In this document: piece by piece, positions 37,619 to 49,382 of the stretch
Layout: the number at the start of each line of letters is the position of its first letter
How positions within the stretch are numbered: position 1 is the stretch's first letter
NCBI GenBank assembly: GCA_963855995.1
Contig: OY979717.1
Span: forward strand, 17,718,460-17,782,459
DNA length: 64,000 nucleotides
Reading direction: 5' to 3'
Origin: Muricea muricata
Taxonomy: Eukaryota; Cnidaria; Anthozoa; Malacalcyonacea; Plexauridae
The notes under the pieces: generated by a model
The model's input: only the letters and a program-made list of their open reading frames with translations
What the model was told of the DNA's origin: nothing
Database searches by the model: none
Made by a program: the position numbers and the translations under genes

Positions 37619-38659
37619 TTACAATGTCGTTCGACATTGACGGTTTATTGACACGGAGTGCGACTTGGTTGAGGCTCCTGTAGCCCGCAAAGTAGACCAT
37701 CTATCTATTGCGTTAATTTTGCAGCAGATCGTATCCAACAGTCGTTTTCGGAACTGATTGCTCTGAATGAAAAATATCAAAGGGTTGACGCAGGTCGAGA
37801 CAAGCTGAATAAGGAAGACAATTTGTGGAAAGATGTGTCCGTAACCGATCGCGCCAAAACTTAGCATAAAGTCACCAATAAAATTCGGGAAGGTGCAAAG
37901 GTTGAATAAGATCAATACGGAACCGAGCAATTTTGTGATTTTCTTCCTCGAGCGCAACAAAGCTTTGTGAGATTCTGGCATGTCGTCGTTTTCTTGATTG
38001 AACCATAGGTGTTTCACAATTTTCGCATATGCAACACAGATGATGATACTGGGGCAAACGTACATGAAGCCGAACATCAGACTGGTGAGAAGTTGTCGAT
38101 GCCACTTTCCGAGTATGAACATGCATTTATGACTGCCCTGTTGTGTGACAAACTTCATAAAGATAACATAGGGCAATGAAAAGGTGATGCTCAATGTCCA
38201 AATCACAAGGAGGATTATCCTAAAACGAGACCAAGACATTCTGTGCTCTAGCGGTTTCAGTATGGCGTTGTATCTTTCAAGCGTGATGGCGGTTAAGGTG
38301 AAAATGGACACAAGTCCGCTGAGAACGGTGATCGAGTTCGCCGCGACAACCCGGCAGACCCACTCACTTCGCCATTCCGGTGCTACGTAGTTTGTGATAT
38401 ACCAAAGGAGCGAGAAGACTCCAGCCAGGAAGTCAGAGAAGGCCATGTTCACGAACAGATAATTCATCGTGCTATGAAACTTTCTTTCCGCCGTGATGAC
38501 CACGACCACTAGGATGTTTCCGATGAAGTTTATGGCCAGAACGATGAAGAACACGGCAGACCATATGTTGAGGAATGTGCTGAAATTCCATGTCGTAGTG
38601 GAATTATATGACGCGGATGACACATTGGCTGTGAGATTTGATTCCATATTAGAAGCCAT
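37619..38659 (-). CDS. Class A (rhodopsin-like) GPCR
   Basis: A 346-aa intronless seven-transmembrane receptor of the plasma membrane. Seen: three N-glycosylation sequons in the N-terminus (Asn12, 19 and 25); TM1 with Gly-Asn at 47-48; Asp76 in TM2 (Phe-Ser-Asp); Cys102 and Cys179 placed for the conserved disulfide; Glu-Arg-Tyr at 128-130 in place of Asp-Arg-Tyr; Trp154 in TM4; Asn-Pro-Leu-Ile-Phe at 292-296, so NPxxY has lost its Tyr; a Cys pair at 312-313 suitable for palmitoylation. TM6 has Cys-Thr-Phe-Pro instead of the usual Cys-Trp-x-Pro. Length is normal for the family. The ligand cannot be told; amine- or peptide-type are both possible. Intronless rhodopsin-like receptors are common in cnidarians (known). 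It stands alone between repeat-rich flanks. Confidence 0.93.
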   Translation of the reverse strand: MASNMESNLTANVSSASYNSTTTWNFSTFLNIWSAVFFIVLAINFIGNILVVVVITAERKFHSTMNYLFVNMAFSDFLAGVFSLLWYITNYVAPEWRSEWVCRVVAANSITVLSGLVSIFTLTAITLERYNAILKPLEHRMSWSRFRIILLVIWTLSITFSLPYVIFMKFVTQQGSHKCMFILGKWHRQLLTSLMFGFMYVCPSIIICVAYAKIVKHLWFNQENDDMPESHKALLRSRKKITKLLGSVLILFNLCTFPNFIGDFMLSFGAIGYGHIFPQIVFLIQLVSTCVNPLIFFIQSNQFRKRLLDTICCKINAIDRWSTLRATGASTKSHSVSINRQCRTTL

Positions 38660-41148
38660 GTTGGAGTTGTATACTTATTGGATGGCAGTACAGTAATGAA
38701 GATTTATCAAAATTCATTTAATACTGCACACTCCATTAACACTTAGCTGAACTAACTGCTGATTGGGAGGGGTATGATAAGTGTAATGTGTCGGCGAGGT
38801 GTTAATTAAAACGCCGCTTAGCTTAAACTCGGGGTTTGTTTTGCTTTAGACAATTGCAAGAACAGCTGCTTTTCTAAATATATAATTAACAACTAGATTG
38901 TGTTCCAAATGACATCTCTCACACTCGCAACTCAACGTAATTTACTTTTGAATAAAATATTTTCGGCTTAGTGTAAGAGACCGCTTTGTGTGGGAAAATA
39001 TTTAATGTGCATGTGCCTTCCACTTACATGTTATCAAGATGTTATCGTATTAAAATCTAGCTTTTGTGAAAAGACTGGCAACAAAACAGTGGCAAGCGCT
39101 GATTGAGCCTTGTTAGGCTCGTGCATCGTTTAAAACCACATTTTACGCCACAGTAGTGTTTGCTCTCTCCAGTTCAACGTTTTCTGTACACAAAAATAAA
39201 TCATACTTTGACGAGAAAGAGGGTTTTACATATATATTACAATACAATAAGTTTCTACTGATAGGCTCATGCAGTTAAGCCAGCATGCTTACTATAGGCG
39301 ATCTTTCCCATAGAATATTTTAAATGTAAAATCGAGAATAAAAGAAAAATTTGAGCGACAATGAATTCCTAAAAAACATGTCGTTTTGCAGAAGATGTTA
39401 ATGTTCCGTATTTGTTTTAACTTTAAGTGCGCCAAAACTTTACAAAAGCAATCAAATCCGTGCGAATTATAGCTAAAACTTTCGGTACCATTGAGAGAAA
39501 TGTTAAAAATTGAAATCTATACAAAAAGAAAAAGATTTAAATATTTATTACAATGTCTGCATTCAAAATTTAAAAAAAAAGCAACCACTAATTGGATTTA
39601 TAAGTGGGTACTAGATGGAAGACGCTCTCAGCATGAGCACTCACAGATGCCATGTCGAATTGCTTCCGAAATGAGAAAATATTACATTTTTCTAAGCATT
39701 GCAAAAACATTGACCCATGACTGAAGACTGTTTATCTACTTAGGGCAAATTAAATTTCACTGTAAAAATGACAGCTAAAAATAGCAACGTCGAGGTCAGC
39801 GCAGACATATGCATGTAAAGTACTCACCGATATCCCAAGTTCCCTTTCAGCAAAATAGTTTTCTTATGAGGTTTCGTACATGGGCATATAGATGTTTACG
39901 AATTATTAGCGCGTTGCCACAATCATGTTATTTCACTGCGAGCGGTTTGGCGTTTAATTGGAAACAATTTGCGTTTGCTTGAGATAACAACACATTTCTT
40001 TTTTACTTCGGTAAACATTGCATTTGATCAAGTTTTTATATCTTTTCAGTTTGATTACCATGAAGAGAAACTTGCCGCTTCATCAAGACTTCGCGTTTCT
40101 GACATTTTCGGATGAAATGCATGACCATCATATCTGCATGAAGGTCTACTATTCGCTGGTGGGAAGTTAAAATATGACAATTCAAGAGCTCAAGTTTTTA
40201 CCTTTAACTCGTGCATGAAATCTTGTTATGCAAATAAAAAGGTGCTGTTGATTGACGGAAAATTGTTCACATTTAGTCACAATTTTAAAGTGATTGCAGA
40301 TTAGAAGGACTTCGTGTTTACGACATATGTACACATACGTATAGTTGAATAAAAAAGCATAAAAACAGCGGGAATCGTTTATGTTGACCGTTACATTTAA
40401 AAGAAATTTGTGTAAATTTTTAAAACTATTTAACTTTCCCTAACGGGGTATAATGAATGTTTATCTCATCTCGAATTAAGAATGATACAATTTCCATGCT
40501 GTGAGCATACTAAACATCGCTACGTGATATCCAAACACGATGATCTAGCTATTATTGACACGTCCCATCGTATATTATAGACCTATCCGTATAACCGACT
40601 GCCAGATGGCAGACCTATAATATTCGATACTTTTTTGGACTATAAATCAAGAGTTAGTGCCCAAATAAATGGACAACGTGCAAGTTGTCTTGAGGTAACT
40701 CGGGCGAAATTGACATAACTTTTGTACAATTGAGAGAAATGCTCGCATTTATTATATGGATAAGGGTGTTTTATAGAGAACTAAAACACTCGTAGAAACC
40801 ATGTCACTACATCCGGGACCCGAGTGGCGTATTTTCCGTATGCAACGCTCGCGAGTGGCATATCGATACATTCCCGCCTTTTTTATTGTTGTTGTTTTCA
40901 AAATGGCCGTCTGAATTCAAAGTTTGTATAGAGTTGAACAAAAAGACAAAACAAGTCGATGCCAGTAAACATTTTAAACTTTTAATGTATTCATTAGTCT
41001 TTCTTAGATGTTGTGAGGTATGTTGTGTTTTGTACCTGGTTTTAGCGTCTGCCATTTTGGTCAGAAAACTGTTTTTCACTATTAAAACGTTAATTTTTAT
41101 CGTCACTGTGAATTGTGTCATTGTAAAGATCCATATAATAAATAGAAC
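38660..41148. other. Intergenic, nothing recognised
   Basis: No supported gene. It includes the upstream region of the GPCR gene. Frames near 39,491 and 40,807-41,368 overlap repeat arms or lack any domain signal. Confidence 0.5.
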
Positions 41149-41251
41149 ATTACACGGTAGCTCAAAGATATGGATTTTATGTTCTCGTGTCAAAAACGAT
41201 ATTGTTCTTTGCCACTCGAACATAAAATCCATATCTTCACGACCGTGTAAT
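41149..41251. mobile_element. Short foldback
   Basis: The left arm has ATTACACGGT then AGATATGGATTTTATGTTC. The right arm has GAACATAAAATCCATATCT then ACCGTGTAAT. The arms are about 37 bases and near perfect, around a short spacer. Confidence 0.7.
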
Positions 41252-41820
41252 ATCCTTTATGTTTTTTACCCATTGGCCTATGTCGCATTTATATTACAAG
41301 CTCCCCTTGAATTTTGGGAAACTCGTATTCCATGTGGAAATATGCAGAAATACGAGATGATGAAATAGAAGAGGCCAAGCTAAATAGTGGACATCTCGAA
41401 TTTCTGCTCACATATTTTTGAAGCTGCTCGTCTACAATTTTCACTGCTACACGAGTGGAACATTCAGGGGATAGCTAAGAGTGACGCTTCGGCTTTATTT
41501 ATGTACGGACGGTACTATATAGTATTTTGCATGTACGTTTAAGCCACAAACGTGAGGCTCCTGAAGGAATAAATGTTTGCTGGGAATTGCCTATTTTGTG
41601 CTGCAAAAAGGGAGACTCCAAGCACTGAGACTGCCATTTTTTGGCCGAAAAACCCCCCAAAAGTAAACTGAATGAGATTAAGATTTGAGTAAGACAGCCA
41701 CTGGGATCTATGCATTTAGGCAATGGAGTTTGGCCAGTCAAAATTTGGGTTGGAAGATGGGAATATACCTCCCTCCCCTGAGAAATGGGAATAGACCCTT
41801 CCCCTAATTTCAGGACCCTG

Positions 41821-42033
41821 AGACCCCGTTCACACGGTACTGGATTCGCTTGGTCACGACATCGAGTTCGCGTAGTTTGCGGTCATATTTACTCTCACCA
41901 CTTTTTTCTATGACTACTTTTAATTGTTGTTAAATCCTGCAATACTATCGTAAGTGTCAGAGCCACACTTGTCATGGAACTATTCAATTTAATATCGTGA
42001 CCATGCGGATCCAGTACCGTGTAAACGGGGTCT
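41821..42033. mobile_element. TIR element, 213 bp
   Basis: The ends AGACCCCGTTCACACGGTAC and GTACCGTGTAAACGGGGTCT are inverted, and the match continues inward for about 45 bases (TGGTCACGA / TCGTGACCA). No clear target duplication. Non-coding. Confidence 0.75.
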
Positions 42034-42604
42034 GAATCGTGTACTGCCAAGACGAATATCAGATGTGTCTGTTTACACATTACATGCTGGACAAAATGCT
42101 TTTTGAAGACAACCTAGACTTTAACTCAGCCTCAGGTCTTTAAACAGCACTTGAAAACGTGACTATCTATAAAGTATGAAAATGTCTTTCATTTTCCGAA
42201 TTCAATGACATGCGTGAGTTTTGTCAGAATCCGTGGATTTGCCAGACATAGTCCATAATATGATCATATACAATCATGGAAGATCCAATTCCGGTTCACT
42301 TCCAGTAAAGGCCCATACAAATTTATATATAATGGATTTTTTCAAAACTATTTAGACGTAATTAATATTAATGCTGGTGACAAATTTAGATGAAATGATA
42401 TGCAGCTGAATTTAGATAACAAAAAATAAACTAGGGATATTCGAATCAATACAGCTACCGTAATACAAAGCGAAGGTACCAAACTTCGCTCGAAATTCTG
42501 TTTCAGAATAGTGGCAATTGAAATACCAGGCGGAAGACGTAATCTCAATATGAATGCCCAGAAAGCAATTTTAAATGCTTGCATATCAAACAGTTTAAGT
42601 TCAT

Positions 42605-43065
42605 GTTAAAATTTATTTGCTAACGTTTCGTTGCTACATCGCAGCATCATATCAGCTATTTACAATGCATGGACATAAGTTGTATCTATATATACATGAT
42701 AAGAAGTTTTATATCATAAATGGTAAAAATTCAAATGCCAATGGAAATTAGGAAAGTCTCATTTCCAAATTAAAATCTATCCTTAGTGATAATATTTCCT
42801 CTAAGCCCCTAAATCTATGTTAATCACAATAATCTCACTCGAATTTGGCCTGATATGTTGGTATACCAGTAATATCTAATGACCTTATTCTTACTTTGAC
42901 ATATTGTTTTTCTAACTCTGGAATTACAGTCTTACGATTCGTTCCTTCTCATTAAAATTTTAACTTTGTTATTAATCATGTTATATGTAGATACAACATG
43001 TTCGTTCACTGTATCTAGCTCTGATGATGTTCCGATGTAGCAAGGAAACGTTACTTAGTACATAC
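42605..43065. mobile_element. Inverted repeats with hammerhead-like cores
   Basis: Two copies of about 100 bases face each other (42,605-42,710 and 42,960-43,065). Each carries a CTGATGATG...GAAACGTTA motif: at 43,021-43,053 on plus, and at about 42,619-42,653 on minus with an AT insertion after CTGAT. Between the two conserved boxes is a small hairpin (GATGTA loop, TTGC/GCAA-type stem, each copy carrying a mismatch). Hammerhead ribozymes have CUGANGA and GAAA boxes around stem II. Such ribozymes are known in the terminal repeats of Penelope-like elements. The interior of about 250 bases shows no reverse transcriptase. Confidence 0.4.
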
Positions 43066-43939
43066 ATTTTAATATAGACTTGAATTGTTTGATATGTATG
43101 CATATAAAATCGTTTGCTGGGCATTAGTATGGAAATCTTTTTATTATCATCTGGTCGTACCATTTTTCATGTGGTCGTACCATTTTTATAAGGTTTTACT
43201 GTCTCTCTTCGTCTTCGCCAACCTTAAAAAATTAAGCTATTTCTCTCGCCCTCTCTCCTCCTGTGCCTGTGAAACAGGCCCACCTGCCGATAATTTGTCA
43301 GTTAAGTTACAGTTTAGCAATTTTATAACGGTCATGGGGCCATTTCGAATTTATACATTTGCAAAACACAACTGTCAAAATTGAGAAAGACTCCACCTAA
43401 AACAAATTTTGCCCACAATCGGCAACAGGCAGCTGTGTTGTTGTCAGGCGCTGTAGATTAATTTCCATTGATGCTAGTGATTTTTATGTCAACAGAACAT
43501 TAGAACACAGTAACTGTTTTATAAGCTAAAACATGATCCCTAAAGGTCCTTGAGGTCTGAATAGCTGTTCCCTTATAAGTATGTATTTGAAGAGAATGTT
43601 CTTCATTGCACAAAATTGTTTTTATTAACAAAATTACAACCAATCCAGCAAAAATCATACATCTTAATTAATAAAATGTCATGACGAGTACAATTAAGGC
43701 GTCAAGAGAAAAAGTGTAAATTGATCTGGATTGCTCCATAGTTCTAAGAGCATGTTCATCGTAGATAATTTCAAAATGTTCTTTCGTTTACTGATATTTT
43801 AAAACGTCGACAGAAACTTTGAAAAAATTGCTGGGCCGTTTCTCATTAGAGCTCTAGCTTTTATATCCGAGGTGCTACGAGCTGCACCTGAAGAACTGGG
43901 GTGAGACGTTCATGGTTTACAATTAACAAATACAAAACA

Positions 43940-44081
43940 TTTTCCGTGTTGATATACAGTTATATCAACACGAGTAGAAATGGGAAAACGACAAATTGTA
44001 TGGGGGCGGAGTGTTTTCATACAATTTCGTATTCTCCCGACTCCCACGAGTGTTGATAAAACTCCATATCAATACGGAAAA
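43940..44081. mobile_element. Foldback with GTGTTGATATA ends
   Basis: Left TTTTCCGTGTTGATATACAG with a small internal ATATCAACACGAGT hairpin. Right CACGAGTGTTGATAAAAC with ATATCAATACGGAAA. A GGGGCGGAGTGTTTTCA core links it to the copy near 49.8-49.9 kb. Confidence 0.65.
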
Positions 44082-44500
44082 AAATTTTTATATTTGTTTT
44101 ATAATATGGCAACATCGAAAGCCCGAAGGATACGAAAATTTTCCGTGTTTACAAATAGCGGGAAATTTTCCGTGTTTACATTCAGTTATGTAAACACAGC
44201 TCTTAACCAATTAGCGTTCAGGATTCACAAATGCTATATTATAATTTTCTATAATATGTCCAGTCTAAAGTCAAAACATAACATAAAACCAACGCATGCA
44301 GATGAAATGTAACCTGCAAGCCGCAAAAAAGAAAACACACAGTGGCCGCGGGTTGCACGGAAAATCTTCTTGAAATTCAGCACCTGCGCACATGTTTTCG
44401 ATCATTTTGATTGCTGGAAAAGCGATTACCAAAAGCAAATCACAATAGACCATTCCCCTATTGGACAAACTTTTGAATTCGGAAAATTAACTAGCACAGC

Positions 44501-44777
44501 TGGAAAGAGCATCCTGAATTTCATTATTGTCAAGTTAGGTTACAAAATATTGTAAAATGTGGAAAATATAGTCCTGTAAAGTTTGGAAATTTTTTATACT
44601 TTTGTATTACGCACGGAAAAGAGTTGCCAGTATATGGAAATGTGGTAACGCTTTTTCCCGCGTAATACAAAAGTATACAAAATTCGCAAACTTTGTATTA
44701 CCAGCTATATTTTCAACATTTTACAATATTTTACATCCAAACTTCACAATTTCACTAAATTTAGGAAGCTCTTTCCA
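44501..44777. mobile_element. Large imperfect palindrome
   Basis: An inverted repeat of about 277 bases centred near 44,640. The innermost arms ATACTTTTGTATTACGC and GCGTAATACAAAAGTAT are strong. The match continues outward through ACAAAATATTGTAAAATGT and GGAAAGAGC. A minus frame across the right arm (44,721-44,909) contains a Kelch-like string (Val-Ala-Phe-Asp-Leu, then Lys-Trp) and may be a captured coding fragment; unproven. Confidence 0.6.
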
Positions 44778-45546
44778 AATAGTCCATTTCTCAGTACTAA
44801 GGTCAAAGGCAACCCACTTGACGACTGGACAATAATTTGGACGAAGGACCAAATATCCGCAATATAATTGTTGTAAGACAAATATAATGCGAAGCAAATA
44901 GTCTATCATTTACTAGTTCACCCTTCGACACCTTTCCTTATACAAGTACTAGAATCTGTTCTTTTTATGTTTCGTTAACGACGAATCAGTATATTGTTCA
45001 TGCAAAATTAGTCTGGAATCCGCAGTAGCCTTCTCCGCTTGAGAATTTCTCATATCTCATTGTTTAGCAAACCGCGGGGGGGTCGTCAGGGATAATTAGT
45101 GTGATTATGAAACAAACTAGCTTCCTCAAGTTCCGCAGGCAACTGGAATAAAAAAAAAAACAGGCAAAAATCGAAGCTATATTTGTGATGATTTGAATAC
45201 ATTTTGATTTTGGACGAGCATTGTCAAGAGGATAGAGACTGGGACTAGTTAAATGGGAGCGGGGTTAAGAGCATTTTTCTATTTGAATAAATTATTCCTC
45301 ACCTTCTCTCAATACCATTTTAATAGTTACTTCCAATCCCTTTCTGTCCCTTCGTGCACGCCCAAATATTGAGTTTGCTTGGAATATCGCAATTTTGTTT
45401 CGATTTTTGTCAGGGTTTTTCGCCATGCGGAGGAGAGCTTCCTAACAGAATGCTAAAGCTAGCTGCCATAATTTACTATTCGTTACAGTTTATGAGAATT
45501 ATAATTTGGTAAATAAGCTTTATGTGTAATGTTATCTTCTCAACAT

Positions 45547-47750
45547 TTATACGCTCATATAGGCCATTTTCAGTTTAAAACTGTTTTTAATATTTTTGGC
45601 AATTTCGTCAGCTGCAATTCTATTTCGCTTGTGCTTTCGTGCCTCAACTTGGTTGTAACTAAATGGAATGGAATTTTTCTTGGACCCGGAACATTTATCC
45701 ATAGCGACAACCTTCAGTATGCAGGCTATCCCAATTTCCGCGCTCTTCTTTGCCACTGGATCTGCCAGTTTCTTCGATGCAGTAGCTAAGACTCTGGCAG
45801 CTTCAAAATATTTCTCAGAAAGGGCATTTTTTACATCCCCGCCAGTTAATAAATCATTACCTTGGCCAGAAGTGTTTTTTTTCTTCTTTTTTAAACGAAG
45901 AACCTTTAGAATTGAATCAATTGCAATCTCAGTACTTTTCTTTGCCACAGGATCGTTCAACTTTCTGGAGGCTCTTTCAAGGACTCGTGCAGCTTTTCGG
46001 TATTCAGCAAAATCTTCAGTTTTCACGTCCCGCCTGAGCAGTAAATTTCTGGCGTATGACAAATCAATACCCTTCAGATCATTTACGACCGCTTCAGCTT
46101 CGTCATCATTTCCTTTGTTAAGCAAAATTTTATTTCTAACTTTCCCCTCCTTGCGTTTCTCAGAAACAATATTTTTCATCACTCCGTTTTCTTCCTTAAC
46201 ACTGGTCGAAGCTGACGAAATATCACTGGTAAATTTCTTCCCTAGGATAATATCATTCCCAGGTTCTTGTGACACTACAAACTTTATTCCCTTAAGGAAT
46301 TTCACCATATCATCGGAAAGTGGTTGATTATCATCCAAATCAATTTCGGGAGGAGTGGTAGATGTTGCCTTACTTATATGGTTTTCGTGGCTTTCTGACT
46401 GGGATTTGACTTTCGCATTTGACGTTTTCGCGGTGCTGCTTGAAATCTTGGCGGTTTCTGGTGCAACTGTTGTAGAAACAGGTGTATTGGTAACTGCATC
46501 GAGTTTAGGCTGCATTGTGGAAGGTTTAGGAATACCCGTCAAATTGTATACTGGAGTTTCTGTAGTCTGCTTAGTAGAAGCAGGATTCGAAGTGGCGGCG
46601 GGGTTACTTGTAGGCTTCGGGTCAGGGGTGGCATCCTGTTGCGCGGGAGCCGGTGGACTTTTCGGCTCGTCAATGTATGGCTGCACTGCCTGCCTTTGGC
46701 TGCTAAAGCTCTTTTGTAATTGATCCCAGACTTGTTGTTGCTTTGAGCTCGGATTGACTGGAGACTCACCAGGCATTTCCTTCCCCACAATTTGGTTTAA
46801 CATAGCTAAAACGTTTGCATTTGCCGATCCGCCAGGCCCAAAAGCTTCCGAGTTAGTTCCCAAAGCCGCATTAGTCCCTTGGTTCTCTAACATTGATTTC
46901 AACGTTCCCATAGGATCGCCAGCAGGAAGCTGGTTTGAATCAGACATCATTCCTTCAGGACCAGCGTTATTCATAGGATTCATAGCATTGTTTCCTCCCA
47001 TGAGACCTTCCATGGGGTTTCTTTCACCGGGTGCATTTGACATTCCACCTTGACCATTCATAGCACTTATCGGATTCATTCCTCCAGAATTTCCCATTCC
47101 GCCAGCCATCTTGGCTAATCCTTCAAGACCTCCTTCACCCATTTGGCCTTCTGAACCCATTCCTTCACTTTCGCCCATAGCAGCCATACCAGGCATCCCT
47201 TGGCCCATTCCACCTCCTCCCAAAAGGCTCATTCCACCTTCACCCATTCCTGCAGCCGGTCCCATTCCACCTGCACCCATGCTGCCTTCTTGTTGAGAAG
47301 GTCCTGCATCCATTCCCATCGCATTCATTAGATTTTGCCTTGTTTTACCATTTACATCACTATGTGACTTCGGTTTCAGAAAGTCTGATAAATCATTGGA
47401 AGAGGACCGAGCTTTGAACAGAGCAGACTGTTTCAACATTGGAATGAATTTGTTGGGAATTATCATTTGCCTTGGGTATGCTTTCCGTCTTGCCACACCC
47501 TTAATGGGAATATGCTTTCCTGAAGAGAATAAAGAGAACGCGATACATTACCAAATGATTATAATTATTATTATTATCTTTATATTTAACCAGGATACCC
47601 ACATCACCGTAGTGCTTTTCAGTGGGGTCCTGCAGAAAAATAATATAGATTTAAAAAATAATTATAATAATATAGATTTTACAATTACGAATTACCGAAA
47701 ACAAATGTTAGGATTTGGAAAATAACCAGCAACCATCTCAGAATGTCCAT
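45547..47750 (-). CDS. Gene B: secreted Gly/Met-rich protein
   Basis: Exon 1 (complement 47750-47696) encodes a signal peptide (Met-Asp-Ile-Leu-Arg, then a hydrophobic core) and ends in phase 1. A 176-base intron precedes exon 2 (47519-45547), giving 675 aa. Order: short basic segment (about 20-75); Gly/Met-rich, elastomer-like region (about 83-271) full of Gly-Gly-Met and Met-Gly-Glu-Gly; Pro/Thr/Ser/Lys linker (about 290-400); charged region; two homologous helical repeats of about 52 aa (511-561 and 575-627), both with Ala-Ala-Arg-Val-Leu, Asp-Pro-Val-Ala-Lys-Lys-Ser and Ile-Leu-Lys-Val; basic end. The Gly/Met region resembles the last part of gene A. No known family. An extracellular fibre or matrix protein is the best guess. 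Confidence 0.8.
45694..45852 (-). repeat. Gene B internal protein repeat, copy 2
   Basis: Codes for residues about 575-627. It shares Asp-Val-Lys, Ala-Ala-Arg-Val-Leu, Ala-Ser-Lys-Lys-Leu, Asp-Pro-Val-Ala-Lys-Lys-Ser, Glu-Ile and Ile-Leu-Lys-Val with copy 1. It contains one Cys, absent from copy 1. Confidence 0.85.
45892..46044 (-). repeat. Gene B internal protein repeat, copy 1
   Basis: Codes for residues about 511-561, with the same motif order as copy 2. It is separated from copy 2 by about 13 residues starting with a run of Lys. Predicted mostly helical, suggesting a small folded or oligomerising module at the end of a disordered protein. Confidence 0.85.
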
Positions 47751-48767
47751 TTTATTTCGGGAAAGGCGAACCTAAAATACGAAAGTAATTAGTTGACGTT
47801 AATGATATACATACATGAAGTTTAAGTACTGCCAGGAAACTTAATTTTTAGCAAAATTTTATTATTAAATTATATAAAAAATCTATGTTATCTAAAATAT
47901 TGTTTACTAATTAATATAACACTTACAAAAACAGTGAAATCAGTGATTATAATCCCACTAACGCAAAGCACGATCAATTTGCAGTCAGGACGAAATTTTC
48001 GATTGTGGTTGGAACTAGCAAATTCTTTATCGTGCTGTTTACGTAGTGTTTTTTGTTCAACAAAATTAAGCTATGGCCTCATAATGACACCTTATAGGAA
48101 ACGTATGCAATGGAATTTATAAAACATTGGAAATTTTGCATTTTTTAAAACAATTATTGGAAACAAGTATTTACTAAGCCGATAAAAAACTCTCAGTATC
48201 TCTTAGATTCATGCATCCATAGACACATAGCGATAAGCCATCATGAATAAACGTGATTTAGAATAATAATAATAATAATATATGAAGTTCTAAATTCGAA
48301 ATCGATGAAATTTACCTCTATTTTTCTATATCTGGTTACTCATGTTCCAAATCAAATTTCACATCCAGTAAATTATTTTCCTGATTTATCAATTCATAAT
48401 GCGTCAATCTTAAATAAATATTGTTTTGAAGAGATCAAAATTCGACTGCAATTTGCTCAACCGTAGTGGTTCAGCAGGTGGCAATCAACAGCAAAGTTTA
48501 TCGACTATATTAGTACATAATACTGATGTTTAAGCTCTCCCATTTTAAGTAGATTATGAATTTGGAAAATAACTCATCTAAAGCATAAGCATATCTATAT
48601 CACAACAACATGACTTAGATTTAACCACCACTTATAAAGCACCTGGCTGAAATAAACAACTTTTCTGAGAGAACTTCGGTATAACAAAAAGTGTGTTTGG
48701 TTTGACGAATAGTATTTCTTTAGGGACAATAGTCACGATTCAAACCATTTCTTTATCATATACAGCT
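47751..48767. other. Upstream region of gene B
   Basis: No supported gene. It should contain the gene B promoter. A short (AAT)n run lies near 48,262-48,280. Confidence 0.45.
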
Positions 48768-48913
48768 ATTTCAATTCATGTTGTCTAAAAGCAAAGCGGA
48801 AAAGCCGGCTACACACGTCTTAATTAATGGAATTTATTAGCGTATCCGGAGTCTTTCGCGCTTGTATTCGACTTTTCCGCTCTGCTCTGCTCTAAGACAA
48901 CCTTAATTGAAAT
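48768..48913. mobile_element. Foldback about 146 bp
   Basis: Left ATTTCAATTCATGTTGTCT then AAAGCGGAAAAG. Right CTTTTCCGCT then AGACAACCTTAATTGAAAT. An inverted pair with a short spacer. Non-coding. Confidence 0.7.
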
Positions 48914-49329
48914 AACTGTGTATTGCACTTCAATGTCAGTGCTGAATGCTGTTCATCTCTACCCTACCAAGCGCAATCCATTTTGCATTCATTAACACGT
49001 ATTTCATTCTCTATCAAACATGCGTGCACACACACTCGAGCTATGTATATGTGGTTGCTGTATTAGGGTTTTATGTGACGTCAGAGATTACAGCGAGAGT
49101 CACGTTCAAATCGAGGGGTATTCATCAGACTGACCTAAATCTTTATAACTAGTACTTGCTAGCCTATGCTTGGTTGCAAGAATGTACTATATCCTATTAT
49201 TTGTTCACTCCGGCACAGCATATGCTAAATATGGTTAAAGTTCAATCCTCGCATATAATGCAAGAATTGGTTAGGATATCTAGCGTCCACGCTGGTTCAC
49301 TGCCATCGATTCTTATGCACTATTGTAAA

Positions 49330-49382
49330 CTCTCTGTGAACGTTTAGACTGGCCAGGTCTAAATTTTGACGAGAGTTTACGC
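49330..49382. repeat. Perfect-stem hairpin
   Basis: GTAAACTCTC and TTTAGAC on the left pair with GTCTAAA and GAGAGTTTAC on the right across TGGCCAG. A small hairpin of unknown meaning, perhaps the end of a larger decayed element. Confidence 0.5.

Noticed and set aside
40807-41368. Overlapping 141- and 160-codon frames
   Set aside because: They cross a foldback, oppose each other and have no domain or splice support.
45668-46723. Two long plus-strand frames (219 and 122 codons)
   Set aside because: Antisense to gene B exon 2, whose codon use, internal protein repeats and splice-phase fit support the minus strand.
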